Of a DNA stretch of 64,000 nt, positions 59,330-64,000 are shown in pieces. Position 1 is the first letter of the stretch. Every line of letters starts with the position of its first letter. Location: the NCBI GenBank assembly GCA_016748015.1, contig JAAOMT010000770.1:4223-68222 (forward strand). Direction: 5' to 3'. The notes below the pieces were generated by a model. That model was not told where the DNA came from. It was given only the letters and a program-made list of their open reading frames with translations, and did no database searches. Source of the DNA: Geosiphon pyriformis (taxonomy: Eukaryota; Glomeromycota; Glomeromycetes; Archaeosporales; Geosiphonaceae). Made by a program: the position numbers and the translations under genes.

Positions 59330-60040
59330 TTTATTGTCAAGTATCAAAAAACTGGAAGATCACCAATACTTTCCAACCACCAAAAAAAATTTGCTGTGTC
59401 TAATGCCAAGGAAAAACAATATGCACCACTTCACGAAATTGTCAACAATTTAGGTCTTCCGTCAACTGCTGCAAATGTACTGTACAACTCTAGACTTCAT
59501 TCAGATATCGCAGAAACATATGCTTATACCCGTGTTAGGTGGTGCAAGGAATATAAAATTACAATTGGGCAAAATTTATCTTCTCTAGTAAGATGAGTGT
59601 GAAAATTGAGAAGCAATCATGACAACTAAGTGTTTTGGGGCACACTGGAAAATTTTTTAATGCTAATTGCTTAGAGCCTGCTTTCAAAAGTAGACGAAAA
59701 TTCATAATGGTTTAAGGGTGTTTCACGGGAGGATTAAAAAGATCATTATTATTTCGCGATGAATACAAAAAAATGATGAAAAAATAAATGCAAAAAACTT
59801 ACATTAAAATCTTAAAAACCAACTTGCTTCCCGTTTCACAAGGCAATTAAATATGTTAATGGAATTTGTCAGCAAGGTAACGCGCCGATCCATACTGCGG
59901 GAAATGGTTAAGGGAAAAATAAAATTACAACTATCAACTGGCTGGCGAATTCGCCCGACCTGAATTAATTTGAAGCTGTTAAAGGACAATATCCAAAAAC
60001 ATGGAGATTATTACTCTGATCCCAAGCAGTCAAATGGCCG
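59330..60040 (+). pseudogene. Tc1-like transposase relic (plus strand)
   Basis: The segment starts with a helix-turn-helix-like LHEIVNNLGLPSTAANVLYN, then RVRWCKEYKITIGQNLSSLV (the WCKEHKNWTIEQW block; open frame 59396-59596). Later come VTRRSILREMVKGKIKLQLS and WLANSPDLN followed by a stop and FEAVKGQYPK (near 59935-59995), matching SPDLNPIE. It differs in sequence from the adjacent minus-strand relic, so these are two Tc1 lineages with their 5' ends facing each other. Confidence 0.6.
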
Positions 60041-61626
60041 ACAAATTGTTAATAAGATTTAATTTTTTACTTTGGTGTATAAATTAGTAAATCGGGAAAG
60101 TATCCATTTTTTAATCGGGCGTTACTTTTTTGAACTATGCCACAGCCGATCCTAAATTGGGATTATAAAATTAGCAAACCAGTACCTCCGATTCCTAAAG
60201 CGTATAAGAAAAGCTCCACTTAGTTCTGCAGATTTAGACTTGAAACATTTTAAACAAAGTAGAACTCTCCTTCTCATTCATTAGAGTTGAAAGACTAATA
60301 TCTATTATTTGTTAATTTACTTTTTTTTTAAAAAAAAAAAGGAAAGTTACAATATGTAAAAAAATTTCGTAATATTACTCTCATTTCTGTTTTTCACTAC
60401 TTAATTTGTTAAAGGCCGCATGATCCAAATTTTGTTTAATATGAAAGTATTCATGGAACTCCTTATTTGCTAACCCATTTATTTGAATTTATATCAAGGG
60501 ATAAAATTAAGTCATCAACTTATTCTGAATTTTTACTTCAAAATTTAAAATACTATTTAGCTTTAAAAAAATAATCACGAGATCTAAATAAAACTAATGA
60601 TTTGAAACCAAAAAAAAATTATAGTTAAAAAAACTGCTAAATAATTTAGGGTAGCAAAAAATAAACCTAAATCTCCGAAAAAATGAATTTTTGATAATTT
60701 TTTTTAAAACACAAAAAAAATACCTTATTTGAAATGTTTTTTTTTTTTCAAATTCATTAACTTTAAAAAAAAAATTTGTAATCATTATGGCTTTGCGTAT
60801 TGTTCAATGAATTTGTTCTCTTAATTTGAATAAATTTTTAATATATAATTTATTAATTTCTATCAAATTTTTCATCCAAATATTTTTCAAAGAGAAAATT
60901 CTAACTGTAAAAAAAAAAAAAGGGGGACATTCATGAGCTGGTCAACTCCATCGCCTTTACTGTTTGTCCATACATGTCAATAGAAAATCTTTTATCGTAA
61001 ACAACCAATTTTTGGTGTTTGATAAACATGCTAGATAAATGGTCAAAATCTTTTGTTTGTTGTAGAAATAGGGATTTATTTGAGTTTTAAAAATGAGGCT
61101 CAGGCATTTTCAAGTTTCAAAATAAAAGTCTATTTTAAATGAATGGCTATTTTAAGTATATTTATTTATTTATTTGTATTCCAAGGTAACATTCTTTGAG
61201 GATAAATCAAGTATATCTCAAGATTGATCTCACGTACAAAAGTAAATATATATTTTTTTCGACTCCTCAATTCAGCGTCATAATTGTGATTAATTTTTTT
61301 TATTAAAGAAAAATTTACAATTCAATATTATGAAAGTGTTATCAAATAAGACAATTTGATTATATGCCAATACCTTTGAAATATATTAGTCACATATCTT
61401 CTAATACTATTTTCATTAAAATACAATCAATACATCGGTAAGTTGAACAAAGTAATCAAAGAAATCTTTAAAGAAAAAAAGGAAGATTGATCTAAAATAA
61501 TACAAATACATATAGGTTTGAAGGAAAATTCCTCAAAAAAATTGGATAAGCCATCAGGGCAAAAATGTCTTTTTGAAATAATGTTTTGACCAGTTTTTCC
61601 AGCATTAAATGGCATCAAAAATAAAA
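60041..61626. other. Intergenic between Tc1 relic and receptor copy 3
   Basis: AT-rich, several long A or T runs (about 60328-60350, 60911-60920). No supported coding sequence. This is the 3' side of both flanking genes. Confidence 0.45.
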
Positions 61627-62937
61627 TTAAGATTTAAAAACTGATAATCTTACATTAGAATCAATTTGAATCTTCACACATTCATGTTTACATTTCATTT
61701 CTTTATCGGAATTCTCCGCGTCATTTTTGGAGACTGATTGTTGTGTATTCGATTTTGTTTCTCTAGCGTCAATTTTTGAAACATTTTTAATGCTGACTGT
61801 GGTCTTGGCTTTTGAATCTTCATGAGTATTACTGCTGTTTAGACGATTTCTTATTCTTGGGACTATTTCGCTTACAGATTTGATTGATACTATATTTCTT
61901 GTGAAACCATAAATTATGCTGTTCACCGTGCCAGCCGAAGCGAGAAGACAGCCGCTCACAATAGTGCTGATTTATAGAATTTTACAAAGAAAAAATTAAT
62001 GATATGCTTTTTGTAAGCTAAACTAAAAAAAAACTCACATTGAATGATGCTTACTATGAAAATGGGAAATCTGGACCTTTAGCAATAACAGTGAAACGTT
62101 CTATGAATAAAAAAATATTAAATTTCAATCTCAAAAGTACAAATCTTAAAAAATAGTTTAGATACTCACGTAAGGCTAATGGAAATACGATTATAATGTA
62201 AACACCAGGATAATAAATCAATTTTCGTCTAACACGTTGTAAAACTTTTTTTGTATTATCCATTCTCATTACTCCCTGACGACGATATACTTTGATGAAC
62301 ATGAGCGAATACAAAACTATCATGAAGACTGCCAGGAATGCAATGATTGCATAATGAAAAAGAATTCGATATGAAGCATAACTTTCACTGATCCAGCACC
62401 AAGAGCCTGTCGCGGAACCATAAAATGGAACCCCATTTTTCTGTAATGCCAATCCTATGAGGCCAAAAGCAAGACTTATCGACCAAATTAAAGCGGCACA
62501 AACTCGAACATACCATTCAGGTTCAAATGAATGAACAACTACCATATATGTATGTAAACAAATAGCAGTTGCCCAAAATCCTGAAAAAAAAAAATTTGAA
62601 CTCTGATATAACTTATATTTCAAAAAGATTAAAAATCATGCGTTTCAAATTATAAATTTTTTTCACCTGAACCTATATCACCCAGATTAATCAAAATCCC
62701 TTGAGTCTCACAATATGAGTCTGATATCAGGTGCCCATGTGCCCACCATCTATATGTCATCATAAATCCAATGCTTTGAATCCAGTCTGAGAATAGCAAA
62801 TTCATCACTAGACGCGTTACCGTCTTGTTTGAAGTAGTTTGTCTCCAAATCCAGAGAAGCATTCCAGTCGTAGCGAAATTACTTATGGTACTAAAGATGC
62901 ACATTGCAATCATGCCTTTTTGTTCTTTTGTTGACAT
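61627..62937 (-). CDS. Seven-transmembrane receptor, cAMP-receptor/Git3-like, copy 3
   Basis: Minus-strand exons 62937-62667, 62580-62170, 62100-62055 and 61966-61627 (phases 1, 1, 2; third exon 46 nt) give 355 residues. TM1 (MIAMCIFSTISNFATTGMLL), TM2 (LVMNLLFSDWIQSIGFMMTY), Cys before TM3 (SDSYCETQGILINLGDIGSG), TM3/TM4 (VVVHSFEPEWYVRVCAALIW), ECL2 with GSATGSWCWIS, TM5 (LFHYAIIAFLAVFMIVLYSL), basic loop (KVYRRQGVMRMDNTKK), TM6 (PGVYIIIVFPLALRQRF) and TM7 (SGCLLASAGTVNSIIYGFTR). The tail of about 85 residues is Lys/Ser/Asn-rich. A gtaaga inside the last codons (after IQIDSN) might be a donor to a further exon, so the extreme C-terminus is uncertain. Confidence 0.86.
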
Positions 62938-64000
62938 TTTATATTATGAGGAAATACAAATTATTATTATTTTGTTTTGAAGTTTTAATCTAATGCCCTT
63001 TATTATCTGGTTTTTAGGAAATTCTGAAAATTAAAAAATTACAAGGATTAAAAGCATAACATGAAATTCTTTGTGAAAAAAAAAAAAACTGATAATTTCT
63101 TGTTAAAATGATTCAAGTTAGGGAATATATACGCGCGAAAAAGATTGAAAATTCCTTTTTTGCTTTGTTACACTGTTGATCAACATACGGCGTATAAATA
63201 GATAAAAAAATTTATTTATACATTTACTAATATAAAGAAACGTGGCTGAGAAAGCTGTTCAACGATATGATTAAAAAAAAAAAAACATTTCCAATTAAAT
63301 ATTAGGTTTGAAAAACTGAGACAGTTTTCTTTAATCTGACCCCTAGCACCTGAAAAACATCATGAAGTCAAAATCTTTAAAGAGCACAAGGGATGGAAGA
63401 CAGGTAACTTGAAAATTTATTCTTAACAAAATTTTTTTTTAGATTTGGTCAACGTCATGAAATAATGAAAATCTGTTTATCTGTTTCCCCCAGCTGTTAA
63501 TTAAGTCGGATAAATTAGAATCCTTGCCAAGATTTTACCTCATTCATCACCATTGATACAACTCATTCATTTTTATTTAAACTAAAATCTAATTAAAATT
63601 TCTCATATCTCGTTCGCAAATTAAAAAGTTACTTTCATAACTTCAACCACATCGAATTTCAAAAAAAATTGAAATTTGAAGTTATGATTGTTTGTCTTAT
63701 TATAAACCAAAAAAAATTATGACTGTTTCGCAAGATATTTCCCCGAATAGCAATTTCACGTCATCTTCATTTCATAATTTTAAATAATATAGTTTGAGTA
63801 ATAATTGCGGATAAACTATGACTAATTCTAATACATGTGCGCCTACATGTACATGTACATTAATTAAAGTGCATTTCGTTTTCCCACTTGCAGTTTTAAT
63901 AAAATATTAATATAAAGGACCTTTTTGAAAGAATATGGTTTGAATTTTTGAATACTATCATAACCATGCCTTCACTTTTAAATTCACTAGTAATAGCATT
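62938..64000. other. Intergenic to window end
   Basis: Promoter side of receptor copy 3. Contains short palindromic ACATGTACATGTACAT near 63846-63861. Short ATG frames (for example at 63718) end within about 25 codons. Nothing supported. Confidence 0.4.

Noticed and set aside
1-64000. tRNA, rRNA or CRISPR arrays
   Set aside because: No B-box-like GGTTCGANTCC, cloverleaf, rRNA core sequence or regularly spaced direct repeats noticed by eye; a covariance-model scan would be needed to exclude small RNAs.

Overview
This window is AT-rich eukaryotic nuclear DNA. Its short introns (about 45-240 bp) have GT..AG ends, intergenic stretches are long and very A+T-rich, and there are LINE and Tc1/mariner relics. 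The LINE reverse transcriptase/RNase H wording and the style of the gene families point to a fungus, most likely an arbuscular mycorrhizal fungus (Glomeromycotina, Rhizophagus-like). That assignment is inference from recognised protein families, not from a database search.

Layout. 1-0.8 kb: remnant of a lineage-specific multi-exon gene. 2.3-4.9 kb: 5'-truncated LINE on the minus strand, still in one reading frame but with eight premature stops. 7.4-9.8 kb: a long-chain alcohol oxidase of the GMC family, four exons. 10.6-11.4 kb: a Tim17/TIMMDC1-like mitochondrial inner-membrane protein, two exons. 14.5-17.1 kb: an intronless kelch-plus-BTB protein of 842 residues. 19.4-26.9 kb: no intact gene, only AT-extreme sequence with islands of decayed coding sequence. 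27.2-28.9 kb: a nine-exon PTEN-type phosphatase, reconstructed here exon by exon. 33.7-37.3 kb: an orphan protein and two candidate small secreted proteins, one with an acidic stretch balancing an arginine-rich stretch. 38.9-39.5 kb: a cytochrome P450 relic. 40.7-42.2 kb: decayed coding sequence, including a secreted-protein relic. 44.3-62.9 kb: three paralogous seven-transmembrane receptor genes (two plus, one minus) with identical intron phases, separated by relics of Tc1 transposases and a class-3 lipase.

Theme. The intact genes serve lipid oxidation (alcohol oxidase), mitochondrial assembly, morphology or signalling (kelch/BTB), phosphoinositide signalling (PTEN) and environmental sensing (receptor cluster). 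There is no operon logic. The receptor trio is a local gene-family expansion. Much of the remaining sequence is transposon-derived or gene debris drifting towards A+T. No rRNA, tRNA, CRISPR or bacterial feature was recognised by eye.
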